From Amoeboaphelidium protococcarum (lineage: Eukaryota; Aphelidiomycota; Aphelidea), in the NCBI GenBank assembly GCA_023515745.1, contig JALECJ010000056.1, positions 1,163,409 through 1,227,408 of the forward strand: 64,000 nt of DNA, read 5' to 3'. Positions within the stretch are counted from its first letter, which is position 1. The number at the start of each line of letters is the position of its first letter. This document shows, one piece after another, positions 24,250 through 36,407 of the stretch. The notes under the pieces are model-generated. The model saw only the letters and a program-made list of their open reading frames with translations. It did not search any database and had not been told where the DNA came from. Position numbers and translations under genes: made by a program.

Positions 24250-25689
24250 TCAATCATAAAGATATATCAAAGTCAAGAAAAGCCACAACTTTATGAGCGC
24301 CTGTGATGAACATTGTTCCATCGTATGCGAAGCTTCAGGCACAGGTTCATATGCGCGCAAACTCAGTGTTCTAGCTCTTCTATACTCCTGTACAGAGGAT
24401 CTCAGTTGTCTGTCCATACCTTTGGCTATAAAGAAAGACAACTGATCACACAATTTGCAGCACATGGCAAGAGATGACGCGTCACCTGCAATGTCATTGG
24501 ATGAAACGCTACAGCTAATGGCAACAAAGTCACGAGCCCACTAAATCAAGTACAACAGCAAGTCTCTCTAATCTTGTGGAATGAGAGCAATTGAGGATCT
24601 AATGCAATTAATAATCAAAGACATAGGCCGTTGAACAAGCGGCATAAATCGCTTGGGGTGCGCATCGAATTGACTAATCAGTTGTTAGTTAGAGATCAAT
24701 AATTCCACTGATCTACAAGAACTATCTACGCTTTATAATGAATCTCTTAACGCCACTTATTAGTTAAACCGAAGTTAACATCCAGAGTAACTTGTCAGGT
24801 ACAACTCGATTATAGTTAAAAGCAGAAAGTGACAATCAACCGGAACAAGTCCACCGCTGATACTTCCTATCCAGTTGAAGAGAGGGTAAGTTGCCAGAGA
24901 AGGAGATATATTCTAAATGTACTAAATGTCATCAACTGTCGCCATAGGATTGAGTTCAAAATAAGTCTTGACAAAATTTATGTCATGCTACTGGTGGTTA
25001 TTCAGTAAGATGAATTCTGAGCATACAGATCCATTCGCTCGCGTAATCGTCACGTATTTACAAAGAGTAACCACAAATTATGGCACAATTAGCTGGTACT
25101 ACTAGATTTCAATCAGTGCACCAAACTAGTGATTAATCAATGAGAGCTCTGATCCCCACAGCGAAATGGTATTCTGATGTCTGGCGATTGCGTGAGGCAT
25201 TAAGGCATTCCTTGAAGAGCCAATCTCTTCTGACTCTGAATCTCCAGAAGTAGATATATTGAATACATCAAATATCGTTTTCCGCTTCTATTTACTTTAA
25301 GCCTTGTATAATCCAAAGCCTCCTGCCACAGAATTGTATAAACTCCTGAATTTAGCAGTGACTGACAGTGTTTCATCATTGTGGCTTAAGGCTGAAACAA
25401 ATCCATCTTGCGCTGAATCCACTCCACTTTCGATCTAACACTCATTCTAATCACCTGTCTCCATAATTTCACCTTCTGATAACTACCATACTTTTATATC
25501 TAGTGAATTTAGTAAGTAGTTTCTTGGATTAATATAAGATTCGATATCTTGTTTGAGAAAACTTGTAATTGGAATAGCCTTTCGATCGTCGTATAGGTCA
25601 TCTATCAGTTGCCTCATTTCACTCTCCATCGCCTACTTTGACTTGTAAGACTAGCATTTTCTATAATTTTTTCTAGAGCTGGTGAACAT
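24250..25689 (-). CDS. hypothetical protein, weak RhoGAP-like segment
   Basis: 479-residue open frame from ATG 25689 to TGA 24250, with about 20 in-frame TAR codons. I do not recognise the family with confidence. The middle (about residues 180-400) has the rhythm of a RhoGAP fold: a helix VPQFVVTLCKYV, a region where GIFRxSG would be expected but no arginine is found, and LIPQDQRDLLLYLIQWA, which resembles the LPxxNxxxLxxLxxHL helix. The C-terminus carries CCKLCDQLSFFIAK and a basic Arg-rich helix. If the resemblance is real, the missing arginine finger suggests a non-catalytic Rho-binding protein. The gene could equally be a lineage-specific protein of another fold. Confidence 0.6.
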
Positions 25690-26114
25690 AATTACAGTTT
25701 TATATTATTCGATGAAGTTGATTGAAATTTGCTTACAAAATACAGAAGTAAAGAGCGGGATAAAGGGACTGATAATCAACAAACTTTCGTTTAAATCAAA
25801 TGGGTTTGACAATCTGCGATGAGACAACCTTCATTGATAACAATATTGTTCGTTAATGTCCCCACTGGTAATTGATGATAGATAGTTACAATATATTTGG
25901 AAGGAAACAAGACAAGCTTCTCTGCTAAATTGTACTGTAATGTGAAGCTTTAGTCAAAACTGTTTCAAACAGTCGAGACTCATCTATGACGCAAATAAAG
26001 GTGTTTACAACAGTAGTTCATTTTAAATTTTTAAACTATTCTTCAATTCATGGAAATCATTCAATTTATTGTTGTCACTTTCCCAATTCATTCATCTTCA
26101 TCATACTGCTCAAT
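25690..26114. other. intergenic between hypothetical gene and receptor kinase A
   Basis: 425 bp, AT-rich, between two minus-strand genes. A short patch next to the kinase stop (about 26085-26114) is similar to the sequence after the stop of kinase B, marking the end of the duplicated unit. No gene is seen. Confidence 0.45.
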
Positions 26115-29100
26115 TCAATTTTAAATCATTTCTGTTGACAACAAAGGCTCCAACTATTTCACCATCTGCGCTGCAGAAGCGCGATCAGCTGGATTTTATG
26201 TCCATCCAGATTGAATAACAGCCTCCAAAGCAGGAGCATGCGCATTCACGTATTGCAATCTGCGAATCTCCGGTCTTTGACCCATCAAAACAAATTGTTT
26301 AATTTGTAGTAGACTGCAGCTTTACCACGCGTGACATTAGGAGTAAATCTCATTCAACACAATGGATGCAGCATATACATCGCGCGCAGGATGCAACCGC
26401 TCAGGCAATGCACATTACTCGAAGAACTCGGGAGCAGCATAATGCACAGTAACACCTTTAAGACTATTCCACTCAATGCCTGTTACTTTGTTAGATTGAG
26501 TCATCAATGTGCAGATACCAAAATCCGTTAAGCAGATTACAATCTACTGATTGACAAATTGGAGTAGATAGTTTGCACTCTTGACATCATTATGAATAAT
26601 ACCAGCAGCATGTAAAGCGGTCAGCCCTCTGAAAATATCAAGACCAGCATTGATAACAAAATTCATACTCCAGAATGTCAGCTTAGATGCATCACCTTCA
26701 ATTGCATCAGTTATCAGGCGATTCAAAGAACCCAACTCATAAAATGGCATCAACAGAATCTTATTACTACTATCAAATCCAATAATTCTGGCAATAGAGC
26801 GCTCCTCCCTAAAATACCACAAAAGCGCAACCTCTTACAGAAACGCTTCAGGCTTAGAATTCTTGTCGTAATACTTTGCAACACAAACGGGCACGGCTGT
26901 TCCTTTGTACAGATGGGATGCTGGAAACTTGAGCACTTCAGCCTTACAAATCTTTCCCTATCCACCTGCAGCCAGTGGGTTCTTTTCATTAGCACGGAAG
27001 TGCAAACCTGCAGTCAGTTCCAAAAAGGCAGGCACACTAATGACATCGCTCTGGTTGAGCAAAGTGGTGTTGTTGGCCATCGAAGAGAAGTTGAGGACAG
27101 TCTGTAGCTGCATCTGCGTCTCATGCTGCTCACGCTGCTCTGTTACGCGTTTAACGGCAGTCAACCATTTCGCACGTCTCATACGATAAATCCAGACACC
27201 GAAAATCAGCGAAATTACGATAATTACGCAAGCTGCTACTGTTATCAGCACTGGGAACAAGCGAGAAATGTTACCATCAGAGTTTGCAGCTATATCACCA
27301 ACTGCACGATTACTAGACGTAGAAATCGTTGTAGTCATCTTAGCGCTACTAAACTATCCCTGCAGTTTAAAAATGAATGGCACAAATTCAACAGTTTGCG
27401 CAGGAGGAAACGAGAATGACTGGAAGTAATCCCCAAAAAAGTCAGGCTGACCAAAGCTATTCTCATATGAAGCTGATGAAGATGACTCTGCGGCAGCCGG
27501 AGTTGAGGATGACGAAAGAGTCTCTTAACTCGACGCAAAAGTTGTAATTGTAGTCACTGCACTCTGGTAGGTATTCGTACTCAATGCAGCTTAGGTGGAG
27601 AGTAAAGTAGTCTGACCACTGCTGGTTGCAGCCAAAACCACAGACGAAGTAACATCAGGCTCATACTCAACATCGTACTTGACTAAAGCGAAATCTTCGC
27701 CTCCGTTTGAGGTGGCTTAAAATTAGAAATTACGGCTCGAGTCCAGCACTTGCAAAGTGGAGGAGAAGCCAACTCCCAAATGAACGGTCATGTTCTTCAC
27801 AAACATACTTCTTGACTAAGTGACACCTTTTAATTCTGTGAACCACTGTGAATTACCATTCGAATCAAACATCGCAAAGAGAGCACTGTTAGAAGTGGAC
27901 AAATTGTAAGAGGATACCAGACGAAGCTTTTTATCATACAGATTAACTGAGCCTGTCTGCTATCCAAACGCATAAAAATTGCCATAGCTGTCACTAGCAC
28001 CGCCTACGTAGAAGGCTTAATTTCCAGAGTAACTTGATCCGTTCCAAGATGCATACTGAGACAGCTTACCAAATTTATCCAACTTAAACTGGAAGCCTGC
28101 ATATAATCCGATACCATAGCTGACGAAAGTTTGAGTTCCCGTGGTGTCAATCAATCTCTGCGGACTGGATGCAGAGTTTCCACCCACATAGACATTCTCA
28201 TTCTCGTCCACCGAGATGGTTTACCCAAATTCAGACTGAGCGCCACCCTGAGTGCTTATCCAGTTGAATTAACCAGATTAAGTAGACAGATTAATAACAT
28301 ACTAGTCCCAACCACCGGTGTACCCAGTTTGAGCAAGTACATTATTATTCTTATCATAGAAATATGCTGGCCCACAGAAAGTGCCGCGAATATTCAACTT
28401 CTCCCGTGAAGGGGTGAAAGCCCCAGCCAAGTTGCTCTGAGTGCAGGCGTTGTTATGACCAATGATAGACCATTAGATAGAGTTATCAACAGGCGATAGA
28501 GACAAAATGAAACTATCCTGTTAATTGGCACCAGCTACCAGCTTCAAAGGAAATTAAAACATCAATATATTTTTGTCGTCAGTGAAGTAGAGCATGGCGG
28601 ATAACGAATTTCCGCCAATAATGCGATTGCCGTAAGCATCAACACCTACAAAAGTAACAGACGCTCCGTAGAAACCACACACTTACATAGACCATATATA
28701 AGCACCATTGGCATCAAAGTGCGCAGCGACAGCACAACTGACGTTGTTATACTGCGGATTGAGGACAGAGACTCCATTTCTCTTACTATCAAACAACATG
28801 ATAGGCTGAGCTCTGAACTAACCAGACAGCATCACAGAGTCATCTGCATTCACAACGAAGCTACTGTAAAACACATTGCATCCAGTAGTGATGATACAAG
28901 AGACAGCAAAAGATGACTTGAACCATCCATCAGCACCGGTGAAGCGAGCCACTACCAGACCCCAAGAATTTGTCTTATTGGAAAATGCTATAGTGTTAAA
29001 AATAGAGCTATTAAACGGCTTGTAACGCAAAGGAGCCGTAATAGAAGCCCCACTTTGTAACGCAACCACTAAATCATTATTAGAATCAAAAGCAAATTAA

Positions 29101-29231
29101 CCAATGTCACTTTAAGTGCTACCCAACTGGAAATACTACGCTTGAGGCACCGCGTACGACAGGGCACCGACAGACACGATAATAGTTGATAGGAATGTCG
29201 TGACCAGAGCCAAAAACACGCGATACAACAT
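26115..29231 (-). CDS. receptor-like kinase A: ectodomain, TM helix, cytosolic kinase
   Basis: 1,038-residue type I membrane protein. It begins with a signal peptide (MLYRVFLALVTTFLSTIIVS), followed by about 600 residues of repeated beta-rich units with recurring motifs such as VDENENVYVGGN and F-D-x-N/D-G patterns that recall a beta-propeller. A Ser/Thr-rich stalk leads to one transmembrane helix (FPVLITVAACVIIVISLIFG) and then basic WIYRMRR. The cytosolic kinase has a Gly loop (AGGQGKICKAEV, Gln from TAG), VCVAKYYD with the beta-3 lysine, HNDVKSANYLL as catalytic loop, TDFG and AAPEFF, so it looks catalytically competent but has Asn in place of the Arg of HRD. KxxN after the Asp suggests Ser/Thr specificity. 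It is a close inverted paralogue of the gene at 40335-43454. The ligand is unknown. Confidence 0.88.
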
Positions 29232-29584
29232 TATGATAAGAGTAAGAGTTATTCAATGTGATAAAGACCAATTGAGTAAGTAATTTGAAGGGTAAGAATT
29301 AATAATATATTAAGGCGTTTCTTCAGCCACGTTGCTGATGATATGCATGCACCAAAATAGCACTCACCAATCATGTAGTCGCAACAACTGCCCAATCACA
29401 CGGGCCTCATCACTTGCAAAAAAAACTGTAGATAGTCCCAAGTTAATGCAACATTACAAGCATGATTGTCACTTAATGCATGTGGAAAGGTAATAACTTC
29501 AATGCTAATTTGAATCGGCGAGATTTCTCTGTTTCAACTTAAAACCCACTTCACACTAAACATCTACTCAGAATTTTGCAGAAT
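29232..29584. promoter_or_regulatory. divergent promoter region, receptor kinase A / beta-mannosidase
   Basis: 353 bp between outward genes, with a run of A at about 29419-29425 and otherwise AT-rich sequence. No gene is seen. Confidence 0.4.
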
Positions 29585-32263
29585 ATGGTCCTGGAAGTCC
29601 ATTGTAGTAAGTATAAGTGGACCTTAAGTTCAAGAGATAGAAATTATGCAATAAAAGAGTTTCCAGCAGACGTTCATGCTATACTCATCAGTCATGGCGT
29701 ATTTACCCAACAAGATTTGTACCGCGACGAAAACTACTTGAAATGCTACGACTGGGTGGTCAGGACTGACTGGACGTATTCTTGTACAACAGATTTGATG
29801 GACATGAGTGTTGCCGGTACTTAATCAGATGAAGAATATTTCCTGGTCCTTTCTGGTATTGATACAGTGGCCGATGTCTTCATAAATGGTCAGTACGTGC
29901 AGAGAGTGGACAATGAGTTCACACGGCACGTTGTTTCACTCAAACGGTCAGTTATCGGCAGTAAGTTGGTTGACTCGCGTTAAGTATCACTATCACTTCA
30001 CTTTCCAAGTATTTTACAACATCTGAGTAAGTTGTAATGTGAGTTAGACTATCCTATTCCGTCCGACCATTCAGATGCTTTGCGCACGGTTGACTAGATA
30101 TCTTTGCGGAGAAATCTTGTACGCAAATGTTAGAGTTCCTTTGGTTGGGATTGGGGTCCTTCGATATGTCCTGTTGGTATTTATGGAGACGTTAAGCTGT
30201 TATGTTTGAAGCCAAACGAGTTTTAAGTCTTTGAATGCGGAATATGTTCTTATTTAGATCCTGCGCCTGGAATTACGCTATCTCTGCTTGGTCTCCACGT
30301 TTCTACAATAAGCTCAGTTACTTTAAAAATCTCGCAGGAATCTAATGGTTAAAAGTGTGATTAATCTTCAGACAGCTCGTTTAATGTTACGGTTGGCTTT
30401 GACAGATTTAAAGCGGTCTAGATTGGAGAGGATACCATTTATCGATGTAATATTGATCTCTAAAGGTTACAACTACCTATGCATGGTATAAGGCGTCTTT
30501 TTAATACCGGTTAATACTGCGCAAAAGTTTACTTGAATGGCTCTAGTGGGCAAGTTTAAGAGTTTATCAAGCCGTTTTCTTTCAACAAGATTGAACTGAA
30601 TTAAATTCCCGGCTAGAATGATGATGGATAACCTTTCACTCTAGTTGTAAACGATAATTTGGTATTCTGTAAAGGGTCGAATATGGTGCCTCTTGATATA
30701 CTACCGTTTCATTTTGATTAGGAGGATTAGTATAAGAATTTGATTTAGAATGTTGTAGCAGTTGGTATAAATTGTATTCGCGTCTGGGCCGGTGGTAGAT
30801 ATTTGCCCGATGTGTTTTATTAGTTGTGCGATTAGAACTCTATAATGGTATGGTAAGAGTTCATGTTCACCTGTGCCATGTATCCAGTCTCTGATCAATT
30901 TATTTTGAATGTTCAGAAGGAGATTGTACAGCAAATATTGTCACTACAGCATCATGCATGTATCGTCTTATGGAGTGGAAATAATGAGAATGAAGAGGCA
31001 ATGTGCAATGGGTGGTTCAAAGACGTTGTATCGAATCCTTGCAAATATGCCGTCGATTATCATTATTTGTATAATACTGTGATTCAAACTATTGTCCGCC
31101 AACTGGATCATCGCCCTTATGTGTCATCAAGTCCTACTAATGGTATACTCGCGGATGGTAGAGAACGCTTTAAAGTTTAGAATCCACACAAATATGGCGA
31201 TACTCATTATTATAACTATAAAGATGATGGTACCATCGTACATAAGATGCCAGTCTGCAGATTCGCTAGTGAGTATGGTTTCCAGAGCATGCCGTGGTTC
31301 TCATCTCTGAAACATGTGACTTCTCCAGGCTCTTGGCACCCGCTCTCTGTGGGAATGGTCCATCGAAATCATCATACTAATGGCTAACCTGAAATATCTT
31401 TACAACTATCATATTACTTTGATACTGATGATATGCCCTGGTTAATTGATGAACGCGCACCATGTTCACCGTTACAATTTGAAAAGTACTGTATAATGAC
31501 ACAACTGGCACAAGCTATCTGCGTCAAGGCCCAGACTGAGCATTATCGAAGACTGATGCCGTACTGCATGGGTGCCCTCTACTGGCAATTGAACGATGTT
31601 TGGCATGCTTCCTCGTGGTCGAGTTTGTAAGTGGATGGTAAGTGGAAAATACTGCACAATTATGCCAAAGTATTTTTTCAAGATGTGTTGATCAGTTCAT
31701 ACTTTGGCAAAGATGGTGAATTGCGTGTTCATATTTGTAATTCATCCTTGATGTCGTACTAGAATGTAACGGTTGAGATTCAAGTCTGGAGCATTGTACA
31801 CAGTGCTTTATCCACTGAAGAAGCTGTAATGCTGAAGGAATTGTCCAGCATGCAGAGCAAAGACATATCGGATAGTTTCTCCGAGAGTTTGTTAGCTGAT
31901 GCAAGTTAAAATTCATGTGTGTCCTTTATGAAGTGCCTCGATGTGGATGGACAGGTGATAAGTTTCAATGTATTCTATCCTAATGCGTTCAAGCTCAAGA
32001 ATTATCTTACAAAGTCCTCTGTTCATGTCGAATTCAGCGACTAGTAATGTATAATTCTCAAATCGAAAGATCTCGTGCCACTTGTTGTGCTTGAACATTT
32101 AAATGAGTGTGGTGATGTAGTGAACTTTGCCAACAATGCATTCCCCCTATTGCCTAATCAAGAAGTTCGAGTAAAGTTGTTACCCAGAATTGACTCTAAT
32201 GTTCAAGTAAATCCTAATGATATCAAGATTTGGACGCTGTATGATCTATACAATGAAATGTGA
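29585..32263 (+). CDS. GH2 beta-mannosidase
   Basis: Exo-acting beta-mannosidase of glycoside hydrolase family 2, removing terminal beta-mannose from N-glycan breakdown products or mannans. 892 residues, from the first ATG in frame to TGA at 32261. Jelly-roll N-terminal domain with YDWVVRTDW and DTVADVFINGQ. The SFGWDWGP motif, typical of beta-mannosidases, is near residue 185. The barrel carries VAVGINCIRVWAGG and VWQEFMFTCAMYP. The acid/base glutamate is in WSGNNENE (about 466-469), and the nucleophile glutamate is in ASEYGFQSMP (about 562). ALYWQLNDVWHASSWSS follows. No signal peptide is visible, which suggests a cytosolic enzyme, as for fungal clade B beta-mannosidases. More than 30 in-frame TAR codons are read as Gln. 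Confidence 0.93.
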
Positions 32264-32406
32264 TTGTTTAGTGTCACGCGCGTCACGCTCTGATTTGCCA
32301 ATTGGAATTTTACCTTTTGACTTTAAAGCGATTAAATCTTCTCACATCATCATCCTTTTTACATCAGCTTTTTTAGTTTAATTAAATCGATCTTTTGACG
32401 CGAATT

Positions 32407-33771
32407 ATGAGACAATATAAAAAGTAGTAATACGTTGGATTGGGAGTCGCTTTGGGTGTCCTTATAGCGCTGGTGCTATATTCAAGGTCCCTGTACTATC
32501 ACCCGGGTCATTATGATCACCACCGCCACCATCATCCTCATGTGGAGAGTGATCACGCTAAATCTTAAGCAGTAAATTCTGCGCCTATTAATACTAACGG
32601 CCGTGATAAATAATAGCTACTGATTAATGCTCTATCCGCGGTGCATCCTGACTTGACTGTAAAAGAAGTTTAAGAATCGCTGGGTATCAATCTCCAGATG
32701 GGAAATGATTAAATTTGCGCATCTGGTCTCAGCGAGTCCAAATATACTAATACTAATTATTGCTATCCGACAGAGGTGCATGCAACTGATAAAGACCAAT
32801 TGGTGTTATATGGTCAAGTGATACCACCAGGACTCTATGTAAAGATGGATTTCCAGACGGGAATTAGATCAGTGCGACTACTCAATGACAGCGATAGGTC
32901 ACCAACAAAGCATGGTGATAATGCAGCAATGACTGAGGACTTGATTGTATCGCCTGATTAAACTAATACCGACAACGATCGTCAGGATTTATCTCATCTA
33001 CCAAAAGCTCAATAGCTTTATATCAGCCTTTAGCAATCATAGTAAAGCAATAGTAATGCTGATGAACAGCTTGAGATTCTAGATAAATTGGAAGAAGCTG
33101 TGCATGATTATAAAGTTGGCGTTGAGTTTGCCAAAGTTCCGAATGCCATCCAGAATCTTTTCAAAATGGCATCCAGTATCAAGCCAAAGGGTGTCTAATC
33201 GTAAGATGACGGCGAATCTTCTACCAAGATTAGATAAAAGTTGTACCTAATTATGGGAGTGATGTGTGAGAATAATCAGAAAGTACAAGACTTGATAACT
33301 GCACAGATTCCTGATTATCTTGATTAGTTACTCAAAGAGATTGGTGATAAATCAGTGCAAGGTGAAGTGTTATTTGCCATTTCTAACTATGTGCGTGGGA
33401 ATACAGATTCTATACAGAATGTTGCCATCTCCGCTGTAAGTTCTTAGATTGGCAAGTAGATTGACGATGGTGCATCCTCTTAACGATACAACAGACGCGT
33501 CGTGGAACTTATGCAAGATTTGTTATTCAGTCAGATGGAGAAGTCCCTTGGTGAAGATTCTTCAGATTCTAACGGCTTTGGTGGTAATAATAAGGACGTA
33601 GTATCTTCATAATGGTGCGACATCATCAAAAAAGTTTATTCTATATCTGGTCAGGATTCTGCATTGGTAATGGATGCTGCAAAGGCCACCTCCAATACTC
33701 TAAACGACTACTTTGCATCGCGTCGGTCATCCTCCTCAATTAGTGATATAAAGACTTGTGACTTGCATTGA
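32407..33771 (+). CDS. SIL1: SIL1-like nucleotide exchange factor of the ER lumen
   Basis: 454-residue ER-luminal exchange factor for the Hsp70 BiP/Kar2. An N-terminal hydrophobic helix (about residues 10-27, GLGVALGVLIALVLY) acts as signal peptide or anchor, followed by a His-rich segment. The SIL1 signature CYPTEVHATDKDQLVLYGQV with IPPGLYVKMDFQTGIRSV precedes an armadillo-like helical region (LEEAVHDYKVGVEFAKV, LYLIMGVMCENNQKVQD, GEVLFAISNYVRGN). Yeast Sil1 is 421 and human SIL1 461 residues, so the length fits. Gln is written TAA or TAG at many places. No KDEL-like C-terminus is seen. It sits 143 bp after beta-mannosidase on the same strand. Confidence 0.85.
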
Positions 33772-34058
33772 TTTTGATTACTAACTATACTATATGTAGT
33801 TATTATTTTAAATTTAGTTGAAGTGATTATCTTATGAGGTTTTCTACTTATACACTTTCTAATAGAGGAACTTTCACTTTCTCTTTAGCTTCGTCTCTTT
33901 CTCTTCCTTAAACACACCACGGTTGATTGGGCAGATTATATTACTTTGCCGCATTACAGTTGTATATCTATCTGTTAACTCTATTAAGATTGAAAGAGTA
34001 AATCTTTATAGAAAATTATAAAGCTACAGTAGTCTGTAACGAAATTGATAAAGTTGAA

Positions 34059-35765
34059 ATGACTAAAACTTAGGTGGAGTAACATTTGTAGAGCCATTAC
34101 CCGGTGAATATGCCCAGCACTGATCCTAGGTACTACACTTTGTATGCAGAGTTACCCGGCATATGTAAGACTGTTTTTGATCTAGACTTGCTGGAAATTA
34201 TGCATCCAAATGGTCATCTCTGCGCCGTGTTGTTGAATTGTTAGGTGAACTTGTCCTATGAGATGCCTCAGATAGATCAACTGGCATAATAGCAATAGCC
34301 ACATTCTAACTAAAGTGGTCAAGTTGTTGATTATAAATAAAGCTAGTACAATGCACAATACTAGTCTAGAATGCATATGAAATAGATGGTCAATATGAAG
34401 GAGCGATTGAATCTGATGGAGTACTTCCTTTATTAGTTGTTAATGTATCCCCAGTTAAAGGCCGCAAGTGGACAGAAGTTGAGTAGTCAATACGCGCCCA
34501 TTATGCAGGAGTATCTGATAAAATTGTCACCAGAATCTTCAATGTATGGCTCATTTCTTCATATCATGCTATGGTTGGTTTATGTTAGTGCTCTATCCGA
34601 TGGTGGACGTCGTTTTCAGTAATCTCATCCTCTGATTGCCACAGAGATGTTGCGCATATTGACGCATGGGGAGAAGCATCTATTCAGTATTGATTTTGGA
34701 CACAGCGATATAGTTCAGATGTATTTTGTTAGATACTTGAAGGATCTGGTGCATTATAGTCTGTCGCATGATCTAGATAGTGGTCTGCAGGAACTATGTA
34801 TTGATTTATATGTACGCTATTTGATGAGATTAAACTCTAAAGGTATTGGTGGTATTGATATGGCGCGGGATGGAGACTTTTATACTACTCTGTACATGCT
34901 CTATCTTTAAAAGGTGCACTCTATTATTCCAACTTAGTTACTGCTGACTCGTATTAGTACTGGATTGGATCCCACTATACCACATTCTCAATTCTCAGAG
35001 ATGGAACTGTTTTTGGATGTATTGAGTCTATTTGATACGGCATTGATTGAAAAAATTAAGTCTTTATAAGCCAGTACCAAGAAGCAGTTTAATTATGACC
35101 ATTTGGTTGAGAGTGTATAGAGAATTTGCAAAAAGTTGTGCATTGTAGAATAGTGTTAGGAATTGTATCTCACGCGTAATTCTTCCATGGCTAGTGCAGA
35201 TTCTTAATCTTAGAAATAGGGACTTTCTATTAATGCGCAATAGTCTATCAGATCAGTGTAAAGTGAATTGAAGATTGTGCAGTAGATATTGACCAAGATT
35301 GCGGAGTTGTATTGCCAGCAGCAGTGGATTGACTTGAATACGTTGAGATAGTATGCCAGCTAGCAGTTGAGTCTTGCAATGAGACACTCAGCAGATAGTG
35401 GAGAGCCGGAATAGGATTTTAGGTAGCGATTGACCAGTAGAGGCAGGCGAGAGATTCTATCTGGTATGAAGAAGTGTAGTATCCGCAGTGTAGAGCCGGT
35501 GTTTGATCCTCGCAATCCTGATACTCTCAAGATCAATGAAGTGAGATTTCTAGTGTTGATTGCACTGTGGATTGGTACGAGATTGACTTATTATTATAAT
35601 TTGTACGTTGTATAGAGTCATCTGGGTCAGTAGATGTTACCTCAATCCTTAAAGCAGTTGAGATTTGAAGGCTTTGTGCGCACCTGCTTTCAAGTTAACA
35701 ATCTAATATTTATACTGCTCTCCTGGTTCATATTAAGATTCATGTTGAGAATCATATTATGGTGA
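34059..35765 (+). CDS. SMPD4 (neutral sphingomyelinase 3)-like membrane protein
   Basis: 568-residue protein with a C-terminal hydrophobic anchor (about residues 545-566, LIFILLSWFILRFMLRIIL). The segment LTSRGRREILSGMKKCSI, then NEVRFLVLIALWIGTRLTYY, resembles the C-terminal conserved block of SMPD4 (LTPLGRYQI-type motif and following helices). An upstream SPESSMYGSFLHIM resembles the SPLYHNK-type region. Family members sit at the ER/outer nuclear membrane and have been linked to sphingomyelin hydrolysis and nuclear pore assembly. The N-terminal half is helical with Gln/Ser-rich loops. The assignment rests on motif resemblance read by eye and should be treated as probable, not proven. Alternative: a lineage-specific tail-anchored protein. 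Confidence 0.6.
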
Positions 35766-35901
35766 CAACATTGAATAAAGTAATAAGGATAATCAAGACT
35801 TGAATGTATGCAAAATGATCATTTTATTATTTCATTGTATTCATTACAAGCAAACTACTACCATGAATAGTCTACATAGTAGATCAGAGACCACCGAGAT
35901 A

Positions 35902-36147
35902 TCAATACTGCATGGAACTCATGCTAGGTACCAATCCAGCACCACTAAACAAAGAAGATGTTCCTGTAGAGCTTTGATATAGCCAGTAACTAGTCATTGC
36001 ACCAATTGTGCTAATAAACATCAACACTAAAGGTATCTGGCACGTACACAGAGGCCAGCAGATGGCTGATAAAGGACACAGTGGAATTATAACCATCAAG
36101 AGACTCAGCGCAACCAAAGTGCCCACAATTGTGAATATATCCATCAT
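35902..36147 (-). CDS. small two-helix membrane protein
   Basis: 81-residue open frame from ATG 36147 to TGA 35902, free even of TAR codons. Two hydrophobic segments (about residues 4-25 and 32-57) are followed by a Ser/Gly-rich tail. Cysteines cluster between the helices (CPLSAICWPLCTCQ). I do not recognise the family. Its 260-bp upstream spacing to the REV1 stop, and its continuous hydrophobic pattern, favour a real gene. Confidence 0.5.
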   Translation of the reverse strand: MMDIFTIVGTLVALSLLMVIIPLCPLSAICWPLCTCQIPLVLMFISTIGAMTSYWLYQSSTGTSSLFSGAGLVPSMSSMQY

Positions 36148-36407
36148 TTTCAGGCGACAACTCTTTTATAATAATAATCAATAACAGTTAAAATAGCAGA
36201 TACAGTTGCAAATTAGCAGAGATAACGAAGGGAGCAATCAGTCAAATCCAGTCATTGATAAACTCAAGTGATGCATCAGCGTGAAATCACAGCGACTCAT
36301 CATCAATTGACAGCCAGAATAACAACGATCAGTATAACAATCAAACTGGTTCAGCAAACTAGCTATACCAGATCTCAATATTATCATTAGAATCAACACT
36401 TTCTACT

